From the NCBI GenBank assembly GCA_963825575.1, contig CAWGUB010000021.1:119417-183416 (forward strand): a stretch of 64,000 bases of DNA, read 5' to 3'. The number at the start of each line of letters is the position of its first letter. The stretch's first letter is position 1. Origin of the DNA: JAFDBW01 sp963825575. GTDB taxonomy: Bacteria; Desulfobacterota; Desulfuromonadia; Desulfuromonadales; BM103. The translations under genes and the position numbers were made by a program. The notes beneath the pieces are model-generated. The model was not told where the DNA came from, ran no database searches, and worked only from the letters and a program-made list of their open reading frames with translations. Below are positions 16,261-24,749 of the stretch, piece after piece.

Positions 16261-17961
16261 ATGGCAGTTAACCGACTCGGCGAACTACTGGTTCGCAATA
16301 AATTAATTGACGAGAAACAACTTGCCAAGGCTCTCGAAGAACAGAAAGCCTCCGGTGGTCGTCTGGGCGCCAGTCTGACGAAACTGGGCTTCCTGAAAGA
16401 AGAGGACCTCGCCGCCTTCTTGTCACGCCAGTATGGCGTGCCCTCGATCAATCTCAACGAATTCGAAATAGATGAAAGTGTCATCAAGCTGATTCCCGCA
16501 GGAGTCGTGCAGAAATACCAGCTGATTCCGGTCAATCGTGCCGGTTCTACCCTGATTGTCGCCATGGCGGACCCGTCCAATATTTTCGCCATTGACGATA
16601 TCAAGTTTATGACCGGCTACAATGTCGAAGTCGTCGTCACTTCAGAAGCGAGTATTAAGACGGCGATCGACAAGTATTACGATCAGAGCGCTTCTTTCGA
16701 CGATGTCATGGGCGACCTCGATGATATTGACCTCGAGGTAATCGACGAAGGCGAAGAGATTGATTCCAGCGAACTGGCAAAGGCCAGTGAAGATGCCCCG
16801 GTTGTCAAACTGGTCAACCTGATTCTGACGGATGCGATCAAGAAGAAGGCCTCCGATATCCACGTCGAACCTTACGAAAAGTCTTTCCGGGTGCGCTATC
16901 GCATTGACGGTGTTCTCCACGAAGTGATGAAGCCGCCAATGAAGTTGAAGAATGCCCTGACTTCCCGGATCAAGATCATGTCGGAGATGGACATCTCCGA
17001 GCGGCGCCTGCCCCAGGACGGCCGCATCAAGATCAAACTGCCTGGCGGCAAAGACATGGACTACCGCGTCAATTGCCTGCCGACTCTGTTTGGCGAGAAG
17101 ATCTGCCTGCGACTGCTTGACAAATCAAACCTGCAGCTCGATATGACCAAGCTCGGCTACGAAGAACAGTCGCTGAAATGGTTCAAGGAGCAGATCCACA
17201 AGCCCTTCGGCATGGTCCTGGTCACCGGGCCTACCGGTTCCGGTAAGACGGTTTCCCTCTACTCTGCATTGGGCGAACTGAATACGCCAACAGAAAACAT
17301 TTCGACTGCCGAAGACCCGGTGGAATTCAACTTCGCCGGGATCAACCAGGTGCAGATGCACGAGGAAATCGGCCTCAACTTTGCGTCGGCTTTGCGTGCC
17401 TTCCTGCGGCAGGATCCGGATATCATCATGATCGGTGAGATTCGCGACTTCGAAACTGCGGAAATCGGCGTCAAGGCCGCTTTGACCGGGCACCTTGTCC
17501 TCTCAACCCTGCATACAAACGATGCCCCGAGCACGATCAACCGTTTGTTGAACATGGGTATCGAACCGTTCCTGGTCGCCTCGGCGGTCAACCTGATTAC
17601 CGGACAGCGTCTCGGTCGGCGCATCTGCCAGGAGTGTATGGTTGAGGAAGACATCCCCAAAGAAACCCTTGTCCAGGCCGGAATTCCTGAAGATCAAGTT
17701 GATGAGACGATCTGCTACAAGGGCGAGGGGTGCTCGAGCTGTAACGATACTGGTTACAAGGGCCGCGTTGGCTACTACCAGGTCATGCCGATGTTCGAGG
17801 AAATCCGCGAACTGATCCTGGCCGGTGCCAACACGGCTGAACTGAAGCGTGAATCGATGCGTCTCGGGGTCAAAACAATGCGTCAGTCAGCACTGACCAA
17901 AATGGTTGAAAAAGTCACTTCGTTTGAAGAGGTATTGCGCTGTACCATCGCTGACGATTAA
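16261..17961 (+). CDS. pilB: Type IV pilus assembly ATPase PilB
   Basis: The 566-residue protein has two N-terminal MshEN/GSPII_E_N-like parts (residues 1-140), a short acidic linker and a secretion-ATPase core. The core shows Walker A GPTGSGKT (323-330), Asp box SASD-type residues near 198, Walker B-like IIMIGEIRD (388-396) and His box LSTLHTNDA. A zinc tetra-cysteine site (C456/C459 and C491/C494) marks it as an extension ATPase rather than PilT. It hydrolyses ATP at the inner-membrane platform to add pilin. It is the first gene of the pilB-pilT-pilC-pilS-pilR run. Confidence 0.96.
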   Translation: MAVNRLGELLVRNKLIDEKQLAKALEEQKASGGRLGASLTKLGFLKEEDLAAFLSRQYGVPSINLNEFEIDESVIKLIPAGVVQKYQLIPVNRAGSTLIVAMADPSNIFAIDDIKFMTGYNVEVVVTSEASIKTAIDKYYDQSASFDDVMGDLDDIDLEVIDEGEEIDSSELAKASEDAPVVKLVNLILTDAIKKKASDIHVEPYEKSFRVRYRIDGVLHEVMKPPMKLKNALTSRIKIMSEMDISERRLPQDGRIKIKLPGGKDMDYRVNCLPTLFGEKICLRLLDKSNLQLDMTKLGYEEQSLKWFKEQIHKPFGMVLVTGPTGSGKTVSLYSALGELNTPTENISTAEDPVEFNFAGINQVQMHEEIGLNFASALRAFLRQDPDIIMIGEIRDFETAEIGVKAALTGHLVLSTLHTNDAPSTINRLLNMGIEPFLVASAVNLITGQRLGRRICQECMVEEDIPKETLVQAGIPEDQVDETICYKGEGCSSCNDTGYKGRVGYYQVMPMFEEIRELILAGANTAELKRESMRLGVKTMRQSALTKMVEKVTSFEEVLRCTIADD

Positions 17962-17971
17962 ATGCGGTAAA

Positions 17972-18045
17972 TGGAGGCTAGAGGCTGGTAAATGGTTTTC
18001 TGCCTTCCAGCCCCCAATCCCAGAACCTCCAGACCCAGAAGTTAA
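17972..18045. repeat. Degenerate heptamer-rich spacer between pilB and pilT
   Basis: The pilB-pilT gap contains GAGGCTA-GAGGCTG (17974-17987) and a run of related CCAG/CCCA heptamers on the other side, plus a GGCTGG / CCAGCC inverted pair (17984-18012). It is non-coding and looks like worn short tandem repeats of 7-nt period. The pilT Shine-Dalgarno follows it. Confidence 0.42.
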
Positions 18046-18054
18046 AGGTGTTAT

Positions 18055-19182
18055 ATGTCAGAATTTTCGATCCAGCAAATGCTCAAGACCATGGTAGATA
18101 ACGGCGCATCCGATCTTCACATCACCACCGGGTCGCCGCCGCAGATTCGTGTCAATGGCAAAATGACGCCGATGAAGACGCGCTCTCTCCTGCCGGCGGA
18201 TACCAAGCATATCTGTTACAGCATCCTGACCGAACAGCAGAAACGTAAATTCGAGGATATCAACGAGCTCGATTTCTCTTTCGGAGTCAAGGGCCTGGCA
18301 CGTTTCCGGGGCAATGTTTTCATGCAGCGCGGGGCTCTTGCCGGAGTTTTTCGCCTGATCCCTTACCAGTTTCTTTCCTTTGAAGAACTCGGCCTGCCAC
18401 CGGTCATCAAGACGATTTCCAATAAATCCAATGGGTTGGTGCTTGTTACAGGACCTACAGGGTCAGGAAAGTCAACTACCCTTGCATCAATTATTGATGC
18501 GATCAATACAGAGCGCCGCGACCACATTATCACCATCGAGGACCCGATAGAGTACCTGCATCCCCACAAACAATGCTTGGTAAACCAGCGTGAAGTGGGA
18601 TCCGATACCCACTCATTCAAGAATGCCCTCAAATACATCCTTCGCCAGGACCCGGACATTGTCCTGCTTGGCGAGTTGCGTGACCTGGAGACGATTGAGG
18701 CGGCCCTGACGATCGCTGAAACCGGTCACCTCTGTTTTGCCACGCTGCATACCAATGGTGCGGTGCAGACGGTCAACCGTATCGTCGACGTCTTTCCAAC
18801 TCATCAGCAGCAGCAGGTCCGAACCCAACTGTCGTTCGTTCTGGAGGGCGTACTGTCGCAGACGCTCCTGCCGCGCCTCGATGGCAAGGGCCGGGTTCTA
18901 GCCCTTGAACTCATGGTTCCGAACACGGCTATTCGGGCCCTGATCCGTGACGACAAGATTCATCAACTCTATTCGCAGATGCAGATGGGCCAGGACAAGT
19001 ACGGTATGCAGACGATGAACCAGAGCCTCTTTTCCCTCTATCACGCGAAGAAAATCTCGATGGACGATGCGATGGCCCGTTCTTCGGATATTGATGAGTT
19101 GAAAGAAATGATTGCCAATCCGAATGCTGTCCTCAAAAGAGGCGTTTCCACCGGCGGTGGTGGCACAAGGAGACCCTCTTAA
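18055..19182 (+). CDS. pilT: Type IV pilus retraction ATPase PilT
   Basis: The 375-residue protein matches PilT in size and motifs: N-terminal ASDLHITTGSPPQIRVNG, Walker A GPTGSGKS (133-140), Walker B-like PDIVLLGELRDLETI and His box FATLHTNGA, with a C-terminal VLALELMVP region. It lacks the tetra-cysteine site of PilB. It drives pilus retraction and hence twitching, or release of pilin into the membrane pool. It follows pilB by 93 nt of repeat-like DNA and precedes pilC by a spacer with heptamer repeats. In Geobacter-type genomes several PilT paralogues exist, and this pilB-linked one corresponds in position to pilT4 (family knowledge, not tested here). Confidence 0.95.
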   Translation: MSEFSIQQMLKTMVDNGASDLHITTGSPPQIRVNGKMTPMKTRSLLPADTKHICYSILTEQQKRKFEDINELDFSFGVKGLARFRGNVFMQRGALAGVFRLIPYQFLSFEELGLPPVIKTISNKSNGLVLVTGPTGSGKSTTLASIIDAINTERRDHIITIEDPIEYLHPHKQCLVNQREVGSDTHSFKNALKYILRQDPDIVLLGELRDLETIEAALTIAETGHLCFATLHTNGAVQTVNRIVDVFPTHQQQQVRTQLSFVLEGVLSQTLLPRLDGKGRVLALELMVPNTAIRALIRDDKIHQLYSQMQMGQDKYGMQTMNQSLFSLYHAKKISMDDAMARSSDIDELKEMIANPNAVLKRGVSTGGGGTRRPS

Positions 19183-19233
19183 GGGTTTGGAGCCCAGGAT
19201 TGCTGAGGTTATTTAGTCCCGAGCACAAATATC

Positions 19234-19261
19234 GCGCCACGCGCCACGCGCCACGCGCCAC
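19234..19261. repeat. Four perfect GCGCCAC heptamers
   Basis: Four exact tandem copies of GCGCCAC fill the pilT-pilC spacer, ending about 20 nt before the pilC start. The same heptamer family, reversed, is at 4190-4210. Tandem heptamers like this expand and contract by slippage; here a length change would alter only the leader of pilC. Confidence 0.85.
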
Positions 19262-19281
19262 ATTGTTATACGAGGTTGATT

Positions 19282-20499
19282 ATGGGTCAATATAATTGGG
19301 AAGGAACGACAAAATCCGGCCAGATTATGAAGGGGGTGATGGAAGCCCCCAGCGAAGATGCCGTTAAGGCGCAGCTCCGCAGTCAGAACATCGTGGCTGG
19401 AAAGATCAAGGAAGCAGGTAAAGGCCTTGATATGGAGCTCAAAATTCCTGGTTTTGAGCCGAAAGTTACGACCAAGGACCTGGTTGTTTTTACCCGCCAG
19501 TTCGCAACCATGATCGACGCCGGTCTGCCACTGGTGCAATGTCTCGACATCCTTAGTAAACAGCAGGACAATAAGACCTTCAAGAAAAACCTGATCCAGG
19601 TCAAAGAAGATGTCGAGTCCGGTTCGACCTTTGCCGATGCATTGAAAAAACATCCCAAGGCCTTTGATGAGCTCTATGTCAACCTGGTCGCGGCAGGTGA
19701 AATTGGCGGTATCCTCGATACGATTCTGAACCGTTTAGCCGCCTATATCGAAAAAGCCATGAAGCTCAAAAAGAAGGTCAAGAGTGCCATGACCTATCCG
19801 GCAACGATTGTCGGTATTGCTGTGCTGGTCATTACCGTTATCCTGGTTTTTGTTATCCCCCAGTTTCAGTCGATGTTTGCGGATTTTGGGCAAACCCTGC
19901 CGTTGCCGACTTTGATTGTCATCGCTCTGAGTGATTTTATCCAGAGCTATATCCTGGCAATTATCGGTGGTGGTTTTGCCTTGGTCTGGATTTTAAAGCG
20001 TATCTACAGGACGTCCAAAGGGCGTCTTTTCATGGATACGCTATTCCTTAAATTGCCGGTTATGGGCGTTCTGATCCGCAAAGTAGCCGTCGCCAAGTTT
20101 ACGCGAACTCTTGGGACCATGATCTCCAGCGGCGTGCCAATCCTGGACGGTCTTGACATTGTTGCCAAAACCGCTGGTAACAAGATCGTCGAAAACGCAA
20201 TCTACAAAGTTGCCCAGAGTATCAGTGAAGGCAAGACCATTGCCGAGCCTCTCGAGAAATCAGGGGTCTTCCCGCCGATGGTTTGCCAGATGATTTCTGT
20301 GGGTGAACAATCCGGTTCGATCGATACCATGCTTAACAAGATAGCCGATTTTTATGATGACGAGGTTGATGATGCGGTTGGCAATCTGACCGCCATGATG
20401 GAACCTCTGTTGATGTTGTTCCTCGGTACTACAGTCGGTGGACTGGTCATCGCCATGTATCTGCCAATATTCCAGTTGGCTGGTGCTGTTGGCGGATAA
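19282..20499 (+). CDS. pilC: Type IV pilus inner-membrane platform protein PilC
   Basis: The ATG at 19282, with GAGG 6 nt upstream, gives 405 residues. The protein has two T2SSF domains, each with a long helical cytoplasmic part (FTRQFATMIDAGLPLVQCLDIL; FTRTLGTMISSGVPILDGLDIV) and transmembrane segments around residues 170-195, 220-240 and 375-400. PilC is the polytopic platform that links PilB/PilT motor action to pilin insertion. The C-terminal MMEPLLMLFLGTTVGGLVIAMYLP is typical. It is followed by a 191-nt spacer before pilS that holds a GC-rich hairpin but no T-tract. Confidence 0.95.
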   Translation: MGQYNWEGTTKSGQIMKGVMEAPSEDAVKAQLRSQNIVAGKIKEAGKGLDMELKIPGFEPKVTTKDLVVFTRQFATMIDAGLPLVQCLDILSKQQDNKTFKKNLIQVKEDVESGSTFADALKKHPKAFDELYVNLVAAGEIGGILDTILNRLAAYIEKAMKLKKKVKSAMTYPATIVGIAVLVITVILVFVIPQFQSMFADFGQTLPLPTLIVIALSDFIQSYILAIIGGGFALVWILKRIYRTSKGRLFMDTLFLKLPVMGVLIRKVAVAKFTRTLGTMISSGVPILDGLDIVAKTAGNKIVENAIYKVAQSISEGKTIAEPLEKSGVFPPMVCQMISVGEQSGSIDTMLNKIADFYDDEVDDAVGNLTAMMEPLLMLFLGTTVGGLVIAMYLPIFQLAGAVGG

Positions 20500-20690
20500 T
20501 AAGGTTTGCTGATACCGGCGGGAGGACGCGTTTCTTTGTTCGGCTCGTATCCTCCCCGGTCTGTCTATTCGACAAATGCCGCTATCGTTGCGCTGAAATT
20601 GGATGGAACTTTGTATTGATGCCTCCTCCCTTCAGGGTTAATTCATGAACGATACACCCTGAAAAAAAGATCTCCCATTCAAATCCCAAG

Positions 20691-22329
20691 ATGTTGTTGT
20701 CCTGGTATCTGGTGATTCGCCTGGTTGTTGTCTGCCTGTTTCTCGGCGGTACCATTGTGTACCATCTCCAGCAGGGACAGTGGGCAAGTTCACCTATTGC
20801 CAAGTATTTGGGATGCCTTACTCTGATAACCATCCTGCAATCCTCTTTTTCCCTCTATCTTCTGCCCAGATTGAAACAGTATCGTCACTTCATCAACGCG
20901 CAGATATGTTGGGACCTGCTTTTTATCATCCTGGTCATTTACATGACCGGCGGGGTTGTCAGTCTCTACTCTTTTTTCTTTATCCTGATCATCATTGCGT
21001 CCAGTGCCTTTTTCCCGCGACCACAAGTCCTGATCGTTGCTTCTGCATCTTCAATTCTTTACGGAAGTCTCCTGGACCTGCAGTTCTACGGCTATCTGCC
21101 CGAGTTCAGGGGACAACCGCTGCCGATCAGCCTGAATCATTACGATGTTTTCTATGCGGTATTCTTGCATGTCGGGGCTTTTTTTCTCACGGCACTGTTA
21201 AGCGGGGCGCTGGCTGAGCGTTTAAAGCGAAGTGAAGAAGCACGAGCCAGGCGTGAAATCGATTACGGCGAACTGGAGCGACTCAATCAGGCAATTCTGA
21301 GCAACATCAACAGCGGTCTGATGGTTGTCAATGTCTCTGGACGCATCCGTTCGTTCAATAACGCTGCCAGCAAGATTACCGGATATCGGCTGCAGGAGGT
21401 TTACAACCGCCCAGTAGAGGCGATCTTCCCCGAGTTCGACGCATTTGATCCGAAATACCTGGACGGTGTTGAACGGGGAGAAATGCCTTATCGCAAGAAT
21501 GACACCGAAACCCTTACCCTAGGCTATTCGGCCAGTCGAGTGGTGGGCAGACACAAAGAGAGCCTTGGTTTGCTGATCGCTTTCCAGGATCTGACAGAAA
21601 TCAAAACACTTGAAGATCAGTTGAAGCGTGCAGATCGCCTGGCGGCAGTCGGACGCCTGGCATCAGGCCTCGCTCACGAGATCCGCAACCCCCTGGCGTC
21701 TATCAGTGGTTCAGTGCAGCTGCTGCTGGAGGACGAGAAGGTGCGCGATGAGGATCGACACCTGATGAAGATTGTCGTCAAGGAGGCCGACCGTCTGAGT
21801 GCGCTCCTGAGTGATTTCCTGAGCTTTGCCCGACCGGCCCCGTTGCAGCTGGAGTCGATCGACATGGCGGCCTTGCTTGATGAACTGATCGCCCTCCTGA
21901 GTGCCAGTGGTCAATTCAGACGATGTCACTGTCGATAAAGCCTACCGCGGTCCGGCGCCGATGAATGTGGATCCCCAGAAAATGCATCAGGTTCTTTGGA
22001 ACCTGTTGATTAACGCCGGCGAGGCTGCTCAGCCGTCAGGGAGAATCAGGGTTGAGATCGTCGAGAAAAGAGGTCAGATAATTATCGAAGACAGCGGCCC
22101 GGGAATAGCCGAAGAGGACCGGGACAAACTGTTTGAGCCTTTTTTTACCACCAAAGGGAAGGGCACTGGTCTTGGCTTGGCTAATGTCTACGCAAATGTT
22201 GAGGCCCATGGCGGCCATATTTTCGTTGAGCCGAGCAATCTCGGTGGAGCCCGTTTCACGATCGGTCTGATCAAACCGGAACGTGGGCCGGAAGATGTGA
22301 AGAGTGAAAAAACCCGGAACTACAAATGA
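20691..22329 (+). CDS. pilS: Sensor histidine kinase PilS, frameshifted
   Basis: The first frame (20691 to about 21905) encodes about six transmembrane helices (residues 1-175), a PAS domain (AILSNINSGLMVVNVSGRI...) and HisKA with GLAHEIRNPLASISGSVQLL. The second frame (about 21905 to 22329) gives the HATPase domain with NLLINAGEAA, EDSGPGI and GTGLGLANV. The shift is +1 near 21901-21911, between LDELIALLS and VVNSDDVTVDKAY; unlike the feoB and protease cases it is not in a homopolymer. As given, the protein would end at 21938 without its kinase domain. PilS phosphorylates PilR to switch on pilA; membrane-embedded pilin can be its signal in Pseudomonas. Position directly before pilR supports the call. 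Confidence 0.9.
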
Positions 22330-22344
22330 TGCATGACAGAGGGT

Positions 22345-22362
22345 GGTTAATTGTTGTGCTGA
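22345..22362 (+). repeat. 18-nt exact direct repeat, copy 2
   Basis: This copy lies in the 85-nt pilS-pilR spacer, 53 nt before the pilR ATG. It matches 875-892 base for base and in the same orientation. Confidence 0.5.
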
Positions 22363-22414
22363 TTTCTGATAAAGTGTTGACCAAGTTATAAATATTCAAG
22401 GAGCTTGTCCCGTA

Positions 22415-23809
22415 ATGAGCGATGAATCGAACAAGTACCGGGTCCTGATCGTCGATGACGAAGAGAGCATGCGTGACTTTCTGAGCATCATGTTGCACCG
22501 GGAAGGTTACCAGGTTGATACGGCCACTGACGGAGCACAGGCGGTTGTGCATTTGCGAGACCACAGTTACGATCTGGTCATTTCCGATATCAAGATGCCG
22601 CGTATGACCGGACTGGAATTGCTGGCCCATATCAAGGACCGCACACCGGAAACCGTGGTGTTGATGGTGACCGCCTTCTCGTCGACCGATGAGGCCGTCG
22701 AGGCAATGAAACAGGGTGCTTACGATTATATAACCAAGCCGTTCAAGAACGAAGAGATCAGGCTGATTGTCAAAAATGCCCTGGAAAGGCGTGACCTCCG
22801 CAGAGAGAACCTGGCCCTCAAGGAAGCTCTGGGACAGCGGTTTTCCTTCGAAGGTCTGATCGGCAAGTCGAAGGTGATGCAGGAAGTTTTCACCATGATC
22901 CGCAAGGTGGCGTCGAGCCCGGTCAAGATCCTGATCTCGGGAGAGTCAGGTACCGGCAAAGAACTGGTTGCCCGGGCCATTCACTACAACAGCGAGCGAC
23001 GTGACGGGCCATTTGTGCCGATCAACTGTGGAGCGATTCCGGAGAACCTCCTCGAGAGTGAACTGTTCGGCCACGAGAAAGGCTCTTTTACCGGGGCGAT
23101 CAGGCAGAAGCCGGGCCTGTTTGAAACTGCCGCGGGTGGCACTCTCTTCCTCGATGAGATCGGTGAACTGCCGACCATGATGCAGGTCAAGCTGCTGCGC
23201 GTGCTGCAGGAAAACGAGTTCCGCAGGGTCGGCGGCAACAAGGATATCAAAACCGATGTGCGGGTGTTGGCTGCGACCAACCGACACCTCGAAGAAGCCG
23301 TAACTGCCGGAACCTTTCGTGAAGATCTGTATTACCGGTTCAACGTGATCCGGATTGATCTGCCACCGCTGCGGCAACGCAGGGAAGACATTCCGGTCAT
23401 GGTGGATTTTTTCTGGGAACGTTTTACCGGACAGAAAGGGGTCAAGGTCACCGAGGATGCCATGCGGCGCCTGATCGACTACAGCTGGCCCGGTAATGTG
23501 CGTGAACTGGAAAATGTCATTGAAAGAGCCATGGTCCTGGGGCATGACAACGTCATCACGCTCGACTGTCTGCCGCCGAACCTGGTGACGGGCATGTCCG
23601 GTTCGGTGACGCCCCTGACCGAGATCCCCGATTCGGGGATGGACCTGGATGCCTATCTTGGTGAGATAGAGAAGGAGATCCTGATCAAGGCGCTCGCCAG
23701 AACCGATGGTGTACGCAAGAGCGCCGCTGGTTTGCTGGGCATCACCTTCCGTTCGATCCGCTATCGTCTCGCCAAGTACGACCTTGGTGATGATGACACG
23801 GAAGAGTGA
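22415..23809 (+). CDS. pilR: Sigma-54-dependent pilus regulator PilR
   Basis: The 464-residue protein has a receiver with phospho-acceptor Asp58 (SDIKMPRM) and Lys in TKPF near 108. Its AAA+ domain has GESGTGKE (176-183) and the sigma-54 loop as GSFTGA (223-228), a Ser variant of the usual GAFTGA. A Fis-type DNA-binding end (DGVRKSAAGLLGITFRSIRYR) closes the protein. It should receive phosphate from PilS and activate the sigma-54 promoter found 130 nt downstream in front of pilA. The start has an AAGGAG about 11 nt upstream, a slightly long spacing. A strong terminator follows, separating pilR from pilA transcription. Confidence 0.95.
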   Translation: MSDESNKYRVLIVDDEESMRDFLSIMLHREGYQVDTATDGAQAVVHLRDHSYDLVISDIKMPRMTGLELLAHIKDRTPETVVLMVTAFSSTDEAVEAMKQGAYDYITKPFKNEEIRLIVKNALERRDLRRENLALKEALGQRFSFEGLIGKSKVMQEVFTMIRKVASSPVKILISGESGTGKELVARAIHYNSERRDGPFVPINCGAIPENLLESELFGHEKGSFTGAIRQKPGLFETAAGGTLFLDEIGELPTMMQVKLLRVLQENEFRRVGGNKDIKTDVRVLAATNRHLEEAVTAGTFREDLYYRFNVIRIDLPPLRQRREDIPVMVDFFWERFTGQKGVKVTEDAMRRLIDYSWPGNVRELENVIERAMVLGHDNVITLDCLPPNLVTGMSGSVTPLTEIPDSGMDLDAYLGEIEKEILIKALARTDGVRKSAAGLLGITFRSIRYRLAKYDLGDDDTEE

Positions 23810-23825
23810 CTTCAGCTGACCAATT

Positions 23826-23843
23826 TTGTCACTAGTGTTGTCA
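23826..23843 (+). promoter_or_regulatory. Candidate PilR upstream activator site
   Basis: TTGTCA occurs twice as a direct repeat with a 12-nt period (23826-23831, 23838-23843), about 125-142 nt before the predicted pilA transcription start. Pseudomonas PilR binds TGTC-containing boxes at a similar distance, so this is a reasonable enhancer candidate. Confidence 0.5.
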
Positions 23844-23896
23844 TACTACGTCTTTTAGGCGAGGCTTAAAAATCTCATAAAAGTAATGCGACACGA

Positions 23897-23935
23897 GCCA
23901 AACCCTTGTTATTAAAGCGGTTTGGCTTTTTTTTT
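23897..23935 (+). terminator. Rho-independent terminator after pilR
   Basis: GCCAAACC (23897-23904) pairs perfectly with GGTTTGGC (23919-23926) over a 14-nt loop and is followed by nine T. It ends six nt before the pilA promoter. Confidence 0.9.
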
Positions 23936-23941
23936 AGAAGT

Positions 23942-23957
23942 TGGCACAGCGTTTGCT
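23942..23957 (+). promoter_or_regulatory. Sigma-54 promoter of pilA
   Basis: TGGCAC-A-GCGT-TTGCT matches the -24/-12 consensus at every defined base, with the GG and GC doublets exactly 12 nt apart. Transcription should start near 23968, about 66 nt before the pilA ATG. With PilR just upstream, this is the expected control point. Confidence 0.93.
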
Positions 23958-24034
23958 CTTATCAGATACCAAGCTTTGTAAAATTCAGCTGAACCTACAT
24001 GGACAAAACGTCCACATTCGAAAGGAGAAAGACT

Positions 24035-24262
24035 ATGCTTAAGAAGTTCCGTAAGTCCCAAAAAGGTTTCACCCTGATCGAGCTGTTGATCGTTGTTGCG
24101 ATCATCGGCATCCTGGCCGCTATCGCCATCCCTCAGTTCGCCGCTTATCGTCAGAAGGCGTACAACTCTGCTGCACAGAGCGACCTGAAGAACTCCAAGA
24201 CCGGTATGGAAGCGTTCCAGGCTGACAGCCAGCAGTACCCGGGCTTCCTCGGTGTTAGCTAA
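24035..24262 (+). CDS. pilA: Short Geobacter-type type IV pilin PilA (PilA-N)
   Basis: From the ATG at 24035 (GGAG 7 nt upstream) the prepilin is 75 residues: an 11-residue leader ending QKG, then a mature pilin of 64 residues starting FTLIELLIVV with the conserved Glu5. After the N-terminal helix there is almost no globular head. This matches the short pilin of Geobacter, which shares IPQF-AYR-KAYNSAA. Aromatics in the mature chain are F1, F24, Y27, Y32, F50, Y57 and F60. PilD should cleave after the Gly and methylate Phe1. An in-frame ATG at 23999 lies inside the predicted transcript and would give a leader 12 residues longer, overlapping a small hairpin (24000-24014). The missing head domain is probably supplied by the next gene. 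Confidence 0.96.
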   Translation: MLKKFRKSQKGFTLIELLIVVAIIGILAAIAIPQFAAYRQKAYNSAAQSDLKNSKTGMEAFQADSQQYPGFLGVS

Positions 24263-24302
24263 AATCTGACAAGAACTTAATTCATTAAAGGAGATAATAG
24301 AG

Positions 24303-24671
24303 ATGAAAAAGATGATCCTTCTGACAATTATTATGGCTTTCATGGCAAGCGGCGCTTTTGCCGGCGAACTTACCCTGAGCGGTCAAACCGGCGGCATGCA
24401 GCTTTATGGTACCGTCCTTGCTGACGGTACTGGCAATCAGACCCCGATCGCACGTATGTCCAACAATGTTTACGTTACCGCCCAATTCTCTGACACCGGT
24501 TATACGCTGTCGACCTATCACACCAGCGGCACCAAGGCCTACGGCACCGGTTACGATTCCACCAGTATCTTCTGGGCCGGTATCGGTGAAAACTGCATCG
24601 TTGATAGCTGCTTCGCAGTTCCTTCCAGTTCCCTGAGCGAAGAAGCATTTGTCGGCTGGACTGCGATGTAA
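24303..24671 (+). CDS. PilA-C-like second pilin subunit, Sec-exported
   Basis: The 122-residue protein starts with a clear signal peptide (MKKMILLTIIMAFMASGAFA) and a mature part rich in Gly, Thr, Ser and Tyr with predicted beta character, ending GWTAM. Two cysteines (ENCIVDSC) could form a disulfide. It lies 40 nt after pilA with its own AAGGAG, before the shared terminator. In Geobacter the gene at this place encodes PilA-C, which pairs with the short PilA-N to give a two-chain pilin whose PilA-C part replaces the C-terminal head of ordinary pilins. The assignment rests on position, size and signal peptide, plus a remembered likeness in the TYHTSGTKAYGTGYDST stretch. Confidence 0.8.
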   Translation: MKKMILLTIIMAFMASGAFAGELTLSGQTGGMQLYGTVLADGTGNQTPIARMSNNVYVTAQFSDTGYTLSTYHTSGTKAYGTGYDSTSIFWAGIGENCIVDSCFAVPSSSLSEEAFVGWTAM

Positions 24672-24698
24672 TCCGAGTAGCTGTTGACCCTCGAAGTT

Positions 24699-24738
24699 AA
24701 GGGCCGACAGGAGATTGACTCCTGTCGGCCCTTTCTTT
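24699..24738 (+). terminator. Strong rho-independent terminator of pilA operon
   Basis: A perfect 15-bp stem runs from AAGGGCCGACAGGAG (24699-24713) to its complement (24719-24733) over a 5-nt loop, followed by TCTTT. It closes the pilA/pilA-C unit, 12 nt before the next start. Confidence 0.9.
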
Positions 24739-24749
24739 ATGATGTCGCT

